A stretch of 64,000 bases of DNA, taken from an uncultured Spirochaetia bacterium. Its GTDB lineage: Bacteria; Spirochaetota; Spirochaetia; SZUA-6; Bin103. Below, piece by piece: positions 36,002 to 44,129 of the stretch (positions are counted from its first letter, which is position 1; each line of letters starts with the position of its first letter). The stretch is from contig CATQHW010000005.1 of assembly GCA_958296075.1 (NCBI GenBank), positions 1 through 64,000 of the forward strand. The letters run 5' to 3'. Under the pieces are notes generated by a model. It searched no databases, had not been told where the DNA came from, and worked only from the letters and a program-made list of their open reading frames with translations. The position numbers were made by a program, and so were the translations under genes.

Positions 36002-38416
36002 ATGACCAAGCATTCGATGACCAAGTGGTGGCGCCGTGCGATCGCTGCCGTAGCACCACTGCTGCTGACGGTCTGTGTTACTCCGCCCGGGCCGATCGAT
36101 CAGGTATCAAGCCTCGTCGACATCCAGGCGCCGTCATTGTCGGCGGCGCGCACCGCGGCCGAACCGGTCGTCCCGATTCTGCCGGTTCTCGAAGACACGG
36201 CCGCGCTGCCGCAGCCGGTCCAGCCGGTTCTCGACGCCGATCTCGCAGGCGCTGGTGGTGTGCCGGAGCAGGCGGGGGTTATGGAGCCTGAGCCGCCTCC
36301 GCCGCCGGACGTGTCTGGGGTGATGCTGGTGGGCGCGTTGGCGGAGCCTGGAGCGCCGGTGGGCGCGGGCGCTGGTGGTGTGCCGGAGCAGGCGGGGGTT
36401 ATGGAGCCTGAGCCGCCTCCGCCGCCGGACGTGTCTGGGGTGATGCTGGTGGGCGCGTTGGCGGAGCCTGGAGCGCCGGTGGGCGCGGGCGCTGGTGGTG
36501 TGCCGGAGCAGGCGGGGGTTATGGAGCCTGAGCCGCCTCCGCCGCCGGACGTGTCTGGGGTGATGCTGGTGGGCGCGTTGGCGGAGCCTGGAGCGCCGGT
36601 GGGCGCGGGCGCTGGTGGTGTGCCGGAGCAGGCGGGGGTTATGGAGCCTGAGCCGCCTCCGCCGCCGGATGTGTCTGGGGTGATGCTGGTGGGCGCGTTG
36701 GCGGAGCCTGGAGCGCCGGTGGGCGCGGGCGCTGGTGGTGTGCCGGAGCAGGCGGGGGTTATGGAGCCTGAGCCGCCTCCGCCGCCGGATGTGTCTGGGG
36801 TGATGCTGGTGGGCGCGTTGGCGGAGCCTGGAGCGCCGGTGGGCGCGGGCGCTGGTGGTGTGCCGGAGCAGGCGGGGGTTATGGAGCCTGAGCCGCCTCC
36901 GCCGCCGGATGTGTCTGGGGTGATGCTGGTGGGCGCGTTGGCGGAGCCTGGAGCGCCGGTGGGCGCAGGCGCTGGTGGTGTGCCGGAGCAGGCGGGGGTT
37001 ATGGAGCCTGAGCCGCCTCCGCATCCCGAGCTGGTGGCAGGACCGATGACCGCGATGGCTGTGCCCGCGCCGCCGATGAGCACCGCCGGCGCCGACGCGG
37101 TGCGCGAGCGTGTCGTGCAGTCCGAACCGTCGCCGCCGCGGCCGCCCGCGCTGGACAGCGCGGTGCCGGTGTCACTGACCTATCCACCGCCGTCGAGCGC
37201 GGTCGGACCGACGGTCATCGAGGCGCCGACGGATGCCGACTTCGATCGGGTTCGTGTGCTCATAGCGCGCGCCGAAGAGGTGGACGCGGAATTCTATGAT
37301 CCGCAGAACCTGCAGACGGCTCGCGCTGCGCTGCGCGCCGCCGAACGGATTCGCGTCGCCGATCCGGGCGGAGCGCGCATCGCGCTGCTGGCGGCCGAAG
37401 CGCGGGCGACCGAGGCATTCGAGAACTCGGTCCGGCTGGCGGCGGAGCGGCTGCGCAAGTTGCTGGCCGAGCGGCTGGAAGAGTTGCGGGAGATCGAAGC
37501 CGACCTCTGGGTACCGGTCGCCTTCCAGGAAATGGTCGACGCCGTACGGCGGGCCGATGAGTTGTTCCAGTCGGGCGATCTGTTGGGCGCATACCGGTTG
37601 GCCCTGGCCACCGCCGACGCCATGCTGGCCCTGCGGGATTCGCTCCTGGATCGGCTGGAGGTGCTGTACGGGGCACGTGCGGAGGCGGAGCGCTGTCTCG
37701 CCGAGGCGCAGCGGCTCGACACCAGCGACTGGACGCAGCATCGGCTGGACCAGATGCAGTCGCTGTACCAGCAGCTCAACGCCTTGTACCTGACCGGTCT
37801 GGAAGCGATGCAGAGCTATCGCCTGACCGACGCGGAAGAGGCGTTCGGCGCCGCGGTGGAGGTGTGCCGCCGGTTGATGGCCGTAGCTGATGAGGCCTAC
37901 ATCGACGACATGGAGCGGGCCGCCGAGATGCTGCTCGCAGTGATGAGGGAGATTGAAGAGGCGTCGGCGATGACCGTGGTGACCGAGCTGGGCGAGGTCG
38001 TCCTGCCGCAACCGTGGTCGGGTCAGAAGGTGCTGGACGCGCTGCGCGCCGGCGGGGCACGGCGTCAGGCGGTGCTCGACGGGGTCGAGCGTGAGGACGC
38101 GAGCGCGCTGCACAAGGCGCAGGGGTTGTGGATCGACGGAGTCGTGGCGAACGATGACGGCAAGTACCGTCAGGCCATGGCGCTCTTCGAAGACGCCCGG
38201 CGCTACCTGGATCTCTACAAGCTGTACGCGGTGCTGGCCGTCTATACGGTCCGGTACATCCCGGAACGGCGCGACAGCCTGTGGCGTATCGCCGAATACG
38301 ACTTCCACTACGGCGACCCGTTCCTGTGGCCCAGGATCTGGCGTCGCAACCGGAACCTGATTCAGAACCCCGACCTGATCTATCCAGGCTGGCAACTGAT
38401 CATTCCGGCGCTCTGA
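36002..38416 (+). CDS. Repeat-rich LysM-like lipoprotein
   Basis: The 804-residue protein begins with a basic stretch and hydrophobic segment ending in LLLTVCVTPPG, a loose lipobox in which Cys would be lipidated. Residues about 80-340 are six near-identical 40-residue units and a partial seventh (AGAGGVPEQAGVMEPE, then PPPPPDVSGVMLVGAL), a proline-rich and acidic spacer. The next ~380 residues are alpha-helical and rich in Ala, Glu, Arg and Leu. The C-terminus, GDPFLWPRIWRRNRNLIQNP and IYPGWQLIIP, is a LysM domain that would hold peptidoglycan. Likely a cell-envelope spacer protein. The repeat number probably varies between strains. Confidence 0.8.
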   Translation: MTKHSMTKWWRRAIAAVAPLLLTVCVTPPGPIDQVSSLVDIQAPSLSAARTAAEPVVPILPVLEDTAALPQPVQPVLDADLAGAGGVPEQAGVMEPEPPPPPDVSGVMLVGALAEPGAPVGAGAGGVPEQAGVMEPEPPPPPDVSGVMLVGALAEPGAPVGAGAGGVPEQAGVMEPEPPPPPDVSGVMLVGALAEPGAPVGAGAGGVPEQAGVMEPEPPPPPDVSGVMLVGALAEPGAPVGAGAGGVPEQAGVMEPEPPPPPDVSGVMLVGALAEPGAPVGAGAGGVPEQAGVMEPEPPPPPDVSGVMLVGALAEPGAPVGAGAGGVPEQAGVMEPEPPPHPELVAGPMTAMAVPAPPMSTAGADAVRERVVQSEPSPPRPPALDSAVPVSLTYPPPSSAVGPTVIEAPTDADFDRVRVLIARAEEVDAEFYDPQNLQTARAALRAAERIRVADPGGARIALLAAEARATEAFENSVRLAAERLRKLLAERLEELREIEADLWVPVAFQEMVDAVRRADELFQSGDLLGAYRLALATADAMLALRDSLLDRLEVLYGARAEAERCLAEAQRLDTSDWTQHRLDQMQSLYQQLNALYLTGLEAMQSYRLTDAEEAFGAAVEVCRRLMAVADEAYIDDMERAAEMLLAVMREIEEASAMTVVTELGEVVLPQPWSGQKVLDALRAGGARRQAVLDGVEREDASALHKAQGLWIDGVVANDDGKYRQAMALFEDARRYLDLYKLYAVLAVYTVRYIPERRDSLWRIAEYDFHYGDPFLWPRIWRRNRNLIQNPDLIYPGWQLIIPAL
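36241..37023 (+). repeat. 120-bp coding tandem repeat, six copies and a partial seventh
   Basis: The 120-base unit is repeated from about 36247 to 37020. Copies differ almost only at one synonymous base (GGAC in copies 1-3, GGAT in copies 4-6) and at GGCGCA versus GGCGCG before the last partial copy. Identity at silent sites shows recent expansion. The opposite strand is also open through the array, a side effect of composition. Confidence 0.97.
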
Positions 38417-39906
38417 GTCATCGCGAGTCGGCCAGGCTCTGCCTGGCGCTGACCGAGCCTACGTTGGCGCGCGCGGCCGATCTGGCGCGCGCCAACGCGG
38501 CCCGCATCGACATGGTCGAGTTGCGGGCCGATTTTCTGGACGGCGGCGAACTGCCGCACCTGCGCCGGTTCCCGGACATGATCGGGACGCCCCCCATCCT
38601 GACGATCCGGCGCGCGGCCGAGGGCGGGCGGTTTCGCGGCGGCGAACCGGCCCGACGCCGGTTGATCGCCGCGGCGGCGGGCGGCTACCGGTACGTCGAC
38701 CTGGAGTCCGACGTCGACCGGTCCTTCGACGAGGCGGTGCCGGCCGGTGTGCGGGTGATCCGCTCCCTGCACGACACGGGCGGCGTTCCTCAGCCGTTGG
38801 GACGGATCGTCCGCGAGCTTCCCCGCTCACCGGCGGAGATCGCCAAGGCGGCGGTAACCCCGCGCATCGGCAGGGAAATGGTCGACGTGATCGAAGCTGC
38901 GCGGGGGCTGGGAGCGGCCGGCGCCGGCCGCGAACGCATCGTGCTCGGCATGGGCCGCTTCGGCGTACCCACGCGCATCCTGGCCGCTCATCTGGGCAAC
39001 TACCTGACGTTCTGCTCGCTGGCCGCGCGGTCGGCGGCGCCGGGCCACCTTGACCCGGACGCCATGGTCGACCTCTATCGGTTTCGCTCGATCCATGCCG
39101 GCACCCGCGTGTTGGGCGTGGTCGGCACGCCGCTGTCGCACTCGCGCTCGCCGCAGCTCCACAATCCGGCGCTGGCGGCGGCGGCTATCGATGCGGTCTA
39201 CGTGCCGATCGAGCTGGATGACTTGGCGGAGCTGGATCGGCTGGCACGGCTCCTGCCTCTGGACGGCTGCTCGGTGACGATCCCTCACAAGAGCCGCGCG
39301 GCGCGTATGTCGGACGCCGGCGAAACCGTGCGGCGGGTCGGGGCGTGCAACACGCTGGTGCGGACGCCGAACGGCTGGCGGGGCGAGAACACGGACGTGC
39401 GCGGCTTTCTGGCTCCGCTCCGGCGGATGGTGCCCGCGCCGCGCCGCGCCGCGGTGGTCGGAGCGGGGGGCGCCGCGCGTGCGGTCGCCTTCGCGCTGCG
39501 CTCGCTCGGCACCGAGCTGCTGATCCTCAATCGGACGGCGGAGCGCGCGCGCGCCTTGGCTTTGGAGCACGGAGCGATGGCCGCGCGCCTCGATGCGTCC
39601 GGGTTGGCGCGGGTGCCGGCGTATAGCGAACTGATCGTCCAGACCACCAGCATGGGGCTGCCCGACAATCCGGGCGATCCGCTGGCGGCGTACGCCTTCC
39701 GCGGACATGAAGTGGTCTACGATCTGGTCTACGGCGAGGGGTTGACGCCGATCCTGCAACGCGCGCGGGAGGCGGGATGCGCGGTCATCGACGGCAGGCA
39801 GATGCTGGCCGAGCAGGCGTACGAGCAGTTCCGCCTGTTCACCGGCCGCGAGTTCCCGGAGAGCGCCAGGACGCCGCCGGCCGCACCTCCGGCCGCCACG
39901 GCGTAA
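38413..39906 (+). CDS. aroDE: Fused 3-dehydroquinate dehydratase / shikimate dehydrogenase
   Basis: One polypeptide performs steps 3 and 4 of the shikimate pathway. The N-terminal type I dehydratase (about 1-225) has MVELRADFLDGG, His120 in SLHDTGG, the Schiff-base Lys145 in AEIAKAAV, and GRFGVPTRI. The C-terminal dehydrogenase has GTPLSHSRSPQLHNPAL, catalytic Lys in TIPHKSRA, ENTDVRGFL, the NADP loop GAGGAARAV, LNRT, and QTTSMG. The start is unclear: CTG 38413 overlaps the previous stop, while GTG 38326 or GTG 38281 lie inside the previous gene. coaE follows closely. Confidence 0.9.
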   Translation: MSHRESARLCLALTEPTLARAADLARANAARIDMVELRADFLDGGELPHLRRFPDMIGTPPILTIRRAAEGGRFRGGEPARRRLIAAAAGGYRYVDLESDVDRSFDEAVPAGVRVIRSLHDTGGVPQPLGRIVRELPRSPAEIAKAAVTPRIGREMVDVIEAARGLGAAGAGRERIVLGMGRFGVPTRILAAHLGNYLTFCSLAARSAAPGHLDPDAMVDLYRFRSIHAGTRVLGVVGTPLSHSRSPQLHNPALAAAAIDAVYVPIELDDLAELDRLARLLPLDGCSVTIPHKSRAARMSDAGETVRRVGACNTLVRTPNGWRGENTDVRGFLAPLRRMVPAPRRAAVVGAGGAARAVAFALRSLGTELLILNRTAERARALALEHGAMAARLDASGLARVPAYSELIVQTTSMGLPDNPGDPLAAYAFRGHEVVYDLVYGEGLTPILQRAREAGCAVIDGRQMLAEQAYEQFRLFTGREFPESARTPPAAPPAATA

Positions 39907-39922
39907 CGCCGGCCGGACGGGG

Positions 39923-40513
39923 GTGGTCGTCGGCGTAGCCGGCAAAATAGGTTCCGGCAAGAGCGCGGTGGCGGGGATGCTGGCGGACGCCGGTTACCGG
40001 GTGATCGACGTCGACCGGCTCGGCCACCGGGCGTTGGTCACCGAGCGCGACCGCATCGTCGACGCCTTCGGCCGGGGCATCCTGTTTCCCGACGGACAGA
40101 TCGATCGGCGCCGACTCGGGGAACTGGTATTCCATACGGAGGAGGCGCGGCGCCGTTTGGAGGCGATCGTTCATCCGGTGATGGTGCGCGGCGTGACGAC
40201 CCTGGTCACTGTCGAGCGGGCGGCCGTGGTAATCGACGCGGCGTTGCTCTATCCCATGGGGCTCGACACGCTCTGCGACTTGGTGTTCTGGGTGCGCGCG
40301 CCGCTCCTGCTGCGTCTGTACCGCACCCTGGTCGTCGACGGCGGGCGGCACGCCATCGTGCTGCGCACCATGTGGGCGCAACGCGGCCGCCGGCTCAAGC
40401 GTCCGTCCGCCAGGGTCGATACAGGTAGTGTCTCTCGCCGCTCGGTCCATAACGTGGCGACGAGGGGCGTGCTCCGGCGACAGGTCGAGCGTATCCTCGA
40501 ACGCCGCCGATGA
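39923..40513 (+). CDS. coaE: Dephospho-CoA kinase
   Basis: Phosphorylates dephospho-CoA, the last step of coenzyme A synthesis. GTG 39923 gives 196 residues with the P-loop GKIGSGKSAV at about 8-17, the CoA-binding YRVIDVDRLGH, and the lid region RRRLEAIVHP. The C-terminal third (WAQRGRRLKRP, VHNVATRGVLRRQVERIL) is more like spirochaete and treponemal CoaE than enteric, in my recollection. The next gene begins 10 bases downstream. Confidence 0.88.
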   Translation: MVVGVAGKIGSGKSAVAGMLADAGYRVIDVDRLGHRALVTERDRIVDAFGRGILFPDGQIDRRRLGELVFHTEEARRRLEAIVHPVMVRGVTTLVTVERAAVVIDAALLYPMGLDTLCDLVFWVRAPLLLRLYRTLVVDGGRHAIVLRTMWAQRGRRLKRPSARVDTGSVSRRSVHNVATRGVLRRQVERILERRR

Positions 40514-40523
40514 TGGAGGACGA

Positions 40524-41231
40524 ATGGAAAAGCAATCGGCCGATACACAGCGGGTGCTCTGGGCGGTCGTGGCGGTCAGCCTGTTGGTAGTCGTCGTGCT
40601 GGCGGGCGGCCTCTACTTCCTGAGACCGCGCGGCGCCCAGCAAGCGGAGGTTACGGTCACGTACGCCGACGGTTCCCCGTTCGACCCGTTCGAGTACGTG
40701 CGCGACGACCAGGAGACGCCGGGGCTGCTCGACAGCGCGGAGTCGACCCGGCAGGTGTCTCTGGTGGTGGGCGCCATGGAGGCGCCGGCAGCGTCGCCGG
40801 TGTTCCCCGCTACGGCCGAGCCGTCAACGCCGCCGGCCGCAGCCTTGCTGGCGCCGGTAGCGCCGCCGCCGGCTCCTGCAGCCGGAGCGCCGTCCTCCGC
40901 GCCGAAATCAGCCGCAACCCGGTCCGCGGCGCCGGCCCCGGTCGCCGCCGCGCCCGCACGGGCTCCGGCGCCCGCACCGGCGCCGCGCGCGGCCACCGGC
41001 GGCCAGTATTGGATCCAGGTCGGCTCCTTTGCCTCCCGATCGCGAGCCGACGACCTGCATAAGCTACTGCGCGACCAGGGCCATGCCGGGCGGATCACCG
41101 CGCACGACAACGGCGGCGTCACCATGCACCGCGTACGGATCGGTCCGTACGCATCGCGGCCGGAAGCCGACCACTTGCTGGACACGTTGCGAAGCCGCGA
41201 CATGGACGGCTGGATCGCGCAGAGCGGTTAG
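40524..41231 (+). CDS. SPOR-domain membrane protein
   Basis: A single N-terminal membrane helix (about 17-39) is followed by a Pro/Ala-rich linker and a C-terminal SPOR domain (YWIQVGSFASRSRADDLHKL, RVRIGPYASRPEADHLLDTL) in a 235-residue product. SPOR domains bind denuded peptidoglycan, usually at division sites. The linker of about 90 residues contains APAPAP and PAPA repeats. A GGAGG ribosome-binding site precedes ATG 40524. The gene ends 4 bases inside the convergent M28-like gene. Confidence 0.85.
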   Translation: MEKQSADTQRVLWAVVAVSLLVVVVLAGGLYFLRPRGAQQAEVTVTYADGSPFDPFEYVRDDQETPGLLDSAESTRQVSLVVGAMEAPAASPVFPATAEPSTPPAAALLAPVAPPPAPAAGAPSSAPKSAATRSAAPAPVAAAPARAPAPAPAPRAATGGQYWIQVGSFASRSRADDLHKLLRDQGHAGRITAHDNGGVTMHRVRIGPYASRPEADHLLDTLRSRDMDGWIAQSG

Positions 41232-42961
41232 CCCAGGCGAACCACGGCCGGCGCCGGCGGGGAGAACAGCAGGATCGAGCCGGCGGCGGCGCTGATGAGC
41301 GCGATCGTCAGGATCGGCCGCCACAGCCGGCGGCGGTCTCCCCAGGCGGCAAGCGGCTCCGCCGGCCTCAACGTAAGGCGGAGCGCCATCAGCACGAAGG
41401 GAAGGAGCGCCAACGTGAGGATCGCGTTGTCGGTCCTGGACGACATCAACAGCGATTCCAGCAACCGGTCGGCACCGGCGCCGATCAGATCGGCGACCGC
41501 GGCGGCCGGAGCGGCCACCGACGCGGCCAGCCAGATGATCTTGGCGGCGCGCAGGCGCGCCAGGCAGAACAACAAGGCGCCCGCGTAGGCGCAGATGAAC
41601 GGCAGGCTCGCCGCCGGATCGATCGCCGTGACGGCGGCGAGCAACGCCGGCAGCAGAGCCGCCGCGCCGGCCGACAGGGCCCCTGCCTCCGGACGGCGGC
41701 GCCGGACCCGGTCCGGCGCCGGCTCGGCGCCGCCGCGCCGGGTGCGCCACCCGACCGCCCCCTGCATGACCACCTTTGCCGCCACCATGACCAGGAGCAG
41801 CGCCGTAGCCCCCTTGAAGGCCAGAGCCGGACCGGGGAGCCGTTGCCAGAGGGAAGGTAGATCGCGTGCGGACAGCAGCGCCGACAGCACCTCCGTGGAG
41901 GCCGTCAGCGCCGCGTATACGGCCAGGGCGGCGAGCGGCAGCAGCCACGCGTGGCGCAGCAGCATGCGCCGATAGGGGCGCAGGCGCCGTGGCGCCAGCA
42001 CGGCCAGCGCCAACGCCAGCGCCAGCGCGGACGCCACCGACGCGATCACGCCGATCTCATCCAGCGCCAGCCGCAGGTCTCCGAACCGCACGAACAGGTA
42101 GTGCCGTTCCCATTCGCCGCCGGCCGCGCCGGCCACGCGCGGGCTCAGAGCCTCGATGACGGCGCCCAAGTCCTCGACCCAGGCGTCCACCGCCGCCGCG
42201 CGGGCGCCGGAGTAGCGTCCGGCAAGCTCGATCGCCGGGTAACCCGATGCCAGATACGGATCGGCCATGGACGGCTGCAACGGTAGTCCGATCCGGGTGA
42301 GCTGATTGGCGGTGCTGCGAACCGTGAACGGCAGGCCGGTGTGGTCGATCGCGTCCGCGGCGGCCTGCAGCAACCAGCGCGGCGTCTGCGCCGCGAGCCC
42401 GTCGGTGCGCAGGACTAGGCGGTCGGGAATCGCCTGCAGGTTCAGGTAGACCACCGCGTCCGCCTCGCGGAGAACGTTGCCGGCCGCCAGCGCCACGCTG
42501 CCCGCGGAGCGGTCGGGCGCTCCGTGGTCGCCGCTCACGAATACCGCCTGCAGCGATAGCGGCAACGGGTTTCGGGAGGCGCGCTCCACCACGTGCAGCG
42601 CCGCGGCGATCGCCGCCGAGCCGTCGCGGCCGGGAAGCGCGTGCGGGGCATGGTCGAGCGGCACGACCAGAGCGACGGTCCGATCGGACCGTCCGGGCAC
42701 CGACGCGACGATCGCGCCGGCCGCCGCGCCCGGCGCCGAGGACGGATGGACCGCGTGGGGCACGGCCAGGGCCTGCAGGCGGGACTCAATATAACGCACG
42801 ACATCGGCCGCGGCGGCGGAACCGGCCGGCCGCGGCGCCATCGTCTCGATCGCGGCCAAGTCCGCTGACGGCGCGACCGCCTGGGCGGTCGCGGTGGGCG
42901 CGGTCGCCGCGGCCGCGGTCAGGCAGAGCGCCGCCAGCGGCGGCAGCGGGTGAGTTTGCAC
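41228..42961 (-). CDS. M28 peptidase-like multi-pass membrane protein with lost metal residues
   Basis: A 577-residue protein with a signal peptide (LAALCLTAAAATAPTATAQA), an N-terminal M28-aminopeptidase-like domain of about 330 residues, and about eight C-terminal membrane helices. The domain keeps the order VALVVPLDHAPHAL, GRDGSAAIAAALHVVE, VFVSGDHG, but the expected zinc ligands and catalytic Glu (HxD, DN, EE) are replaced by LDH, RDG and GDHG. It is probably not an active peptidase. GTG 42961 is the start; an upstream extension would collide with the divergent nitroreductase gene. The function is unknown. Confidence 0.7.
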   Translation of the reverse strand: MQTHPLPPLAALCLTAAAATAPTATAQAVAPSADLAAIETMAPRPAGSAAAADVVRYIESRLQALAVPHAVHPSSAPGAAAGAIVASVPGRSDRTVALVVPLDHAPHALPGRDGSAAIAAALHVVERASRNPLPLSLQAVFVSGDHGAPDRSAGSVALAAGNVLREADAVVYLNLQAIPDRLVLRTDGLAAQTPRWLLQAAADAIDHTGLPFTVRSTANQLTRIGLPLQPSMADPYLASGYPAIELAGRYSGARAAAVDAWVEDLGAVIEALSPRVAGAAGGEWERHYLFVRFGDLRLALDEIGVIASVASALALALALAVLAPRRLRPYRRMLLRHAWLLPLAALAVYAALTASTEVLSALLSARDLPSLWQRLPGPALAFKGATALLLVMVAAKVVMQGAVGWRTRRGGAEPAPDRVRRRRPEAGALSAGAAALLPALLAAVTAIDPAASLPFICAYAGALLFCLARLRAAKIIWLAASVAAPAAAVADLIGAGADRLLESLLMSSRTDNAILTLALLPFVLMALRLTLRPAEPLAAWGDRRRLWRPILTIALISAAAGSILLFSPPAPAVVRLG

Positions 42962-42992
42962 TTCCAGCCGGCGGCGGCTACGGTGTGGCGAT

Positions 42993-43433
42993 ATGGCGCT
43001 GCTCCTGGAGATAGCGGAACGGCGCAGCTGTTTGCGCTTCGACGGCCGGCCGATCGACCCATCCAAGCTCGACCAGATCGTCGAAGCGGGCCGTCTGGCG
43101 CCGTCGGCGAAGAACCGGCAGGAGTGGCGGTTCTTCGTCATACGCAAGGCCGACCTGCGCGACAAGCTCGCCGATTACCTCATGCCCAACGGGCAGTACT
43201 CGTATCCGATCGACTTGGCGGTGGCCGCGGCGCTCATGGCTCTGCAGGCCGAGGCGGAGGGGCTGCGGAGCTGCTTCGTCACGGCGTTCGACGAACAGGA
43301 GGTCAAGGATCTGTTGAGCGTACCGCATCGCATGCGGGTGGTGGTGCTGCTGGCGCTGGGCTATTGCGCGGGGCCCACGCCGCCGAAATCGCGCAAGCCG
43401 CTCCGGCAGATCGTCTCCTACGACCACTGGTGA
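42993..43433 (+). CDS. Short nitroreductase-family protein
   Basis: The 146-residue product has the nitroreductase opening ERRSCLRFDGRPIDPSKLDQ, then RLAPSAKNRQEWRFFVI, and a C-terminal VLLALGYCAG. Compared with typical family members it lacks about 30 residues between the first FMN-binding segment and the helix LAVAAALMALQAEAEGLRSC. It may still bind FMN as a dimer. The substrate is unknown. It is adjacent to hisB, 35 bases away, and divergent from the M28-like gene. Confidence 0.83.
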   Translation: MALLLEIAERRSCLRFDGRPIDPSKLDQIVEAGRLAPSAKNRQEWRFFVIRKADLRDKLADYLMPNGQYSYPIDLAVAAALMALQAEAEGLRSCFVTAFDEQEVKDLLSVPHRMRVVVLLALGYCAGPTPPKSRKPLRQIVSYDHW

Positions 43434-43467
43434 GCGTCGGACTCCCTCCTCTACTCTCCACCGGAGC

Positions 43468-44088
43468 ATGAGCTCCATCCGAATGGCAGGCAGGCAGACC
43501 TCGTTCGAGCGCAAGACCAGGGAGACCGAGGTTGCGGTGCGGCTCGACCTCGACCCCGCCGACCGGGGGAGCGCGCCGGTCGTCGAGGTCTCCACCGGCG
43601 TGCCGTTCTTCGACCACATGCTGCACGCGATGGGGTTCCACGGCGGGATCGGCCTGCAGGTTTCGGCGTCGGGCGATCTGGAGGTGGATGCCCACCACGT
43701 GGTGGAGGACGTCGGCATCGTAATGGGCGAGTGCCTGTATCGGGCGATGGAGCAGGGCTGCCCGCTGGCTCGGTTCGGGCATGCGGTGATCCCCATGGAC
43801 GACGCCCTGGCCGAGGTGACCGTCGACGCCGGCGGGCGCGGCTACTGCCGGTTCGACGCCGCCTTCCCGCAGGACCGCGCCGGCGATTTCGACGTGTGGC
43901 TGTTGCGCGAGTTCGTCATGGCGCTGGCCGGGCGGGCACGCATCAATGTCCACGCCTCGGTCCGCTACGGCGGCAACTCCCATCACATGGCCGAAGCGCT
44001 GTGCAAGGCGTTGGGACGTGCCCTGGGCCAGGCATTCCGGGCGGCTCCGGGGCCGGAACCGCGCTCCACGAAGGGCCGCGTCGGCTGA
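43468..44088 (+). CDS. hisB: Imidazoleglycerol-phosphate dehydratase
   Basis: Manganese enzyme of histidine biosynthesis. The 206-residue single-domain form includes FFDHMLHAMGFHGG, DAHHVVEDVG and GGNSHHMAEALCKALG, in which the paired histidines and acidic residues bind metal. There is no phosphatase domain. Starts at 43468 or 43483 are both possible. hisC lies 6 kb away on the other strand, so the pathway genes are dispersed. Confidence 0.94.
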   Translation: MSSIRMAGRQTSFERKTRETEVAVRLDLDPADRGSAPVVEVSTGVPFFDHMLHAMGFHGGIGLQVSASGDLEVDAHHVVEDVGIVMGECLYRAMEQGCPLARFGHAVIPMDDALAEVTVDAGGRGYCRFDAAFPQDRAGDFDVWLLREFVMALAGRARINVHASVRYGGNSHHMAEALCKALGRALGQAFRAAPGPEPRSTKGRVG

Positions 44089-44129
44089 CGCTGCCGGTCA
44101 CCGGCCAGCCCTTCGCCGGCTAACTGCGG

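Noticed and set aside
36241-37023. Tandem array considered as CRISPR
   Set aside because: Units of 120 bp are directly contiguous without unique spacers and are coding; no cas genes are present.
36100-37083. 327-codon minus-strand frame through the 120-bp repeats
   Set aside because: The repeat unit is open in several frames. Only the plus-strand frame has a signal peptide and a LysM end.
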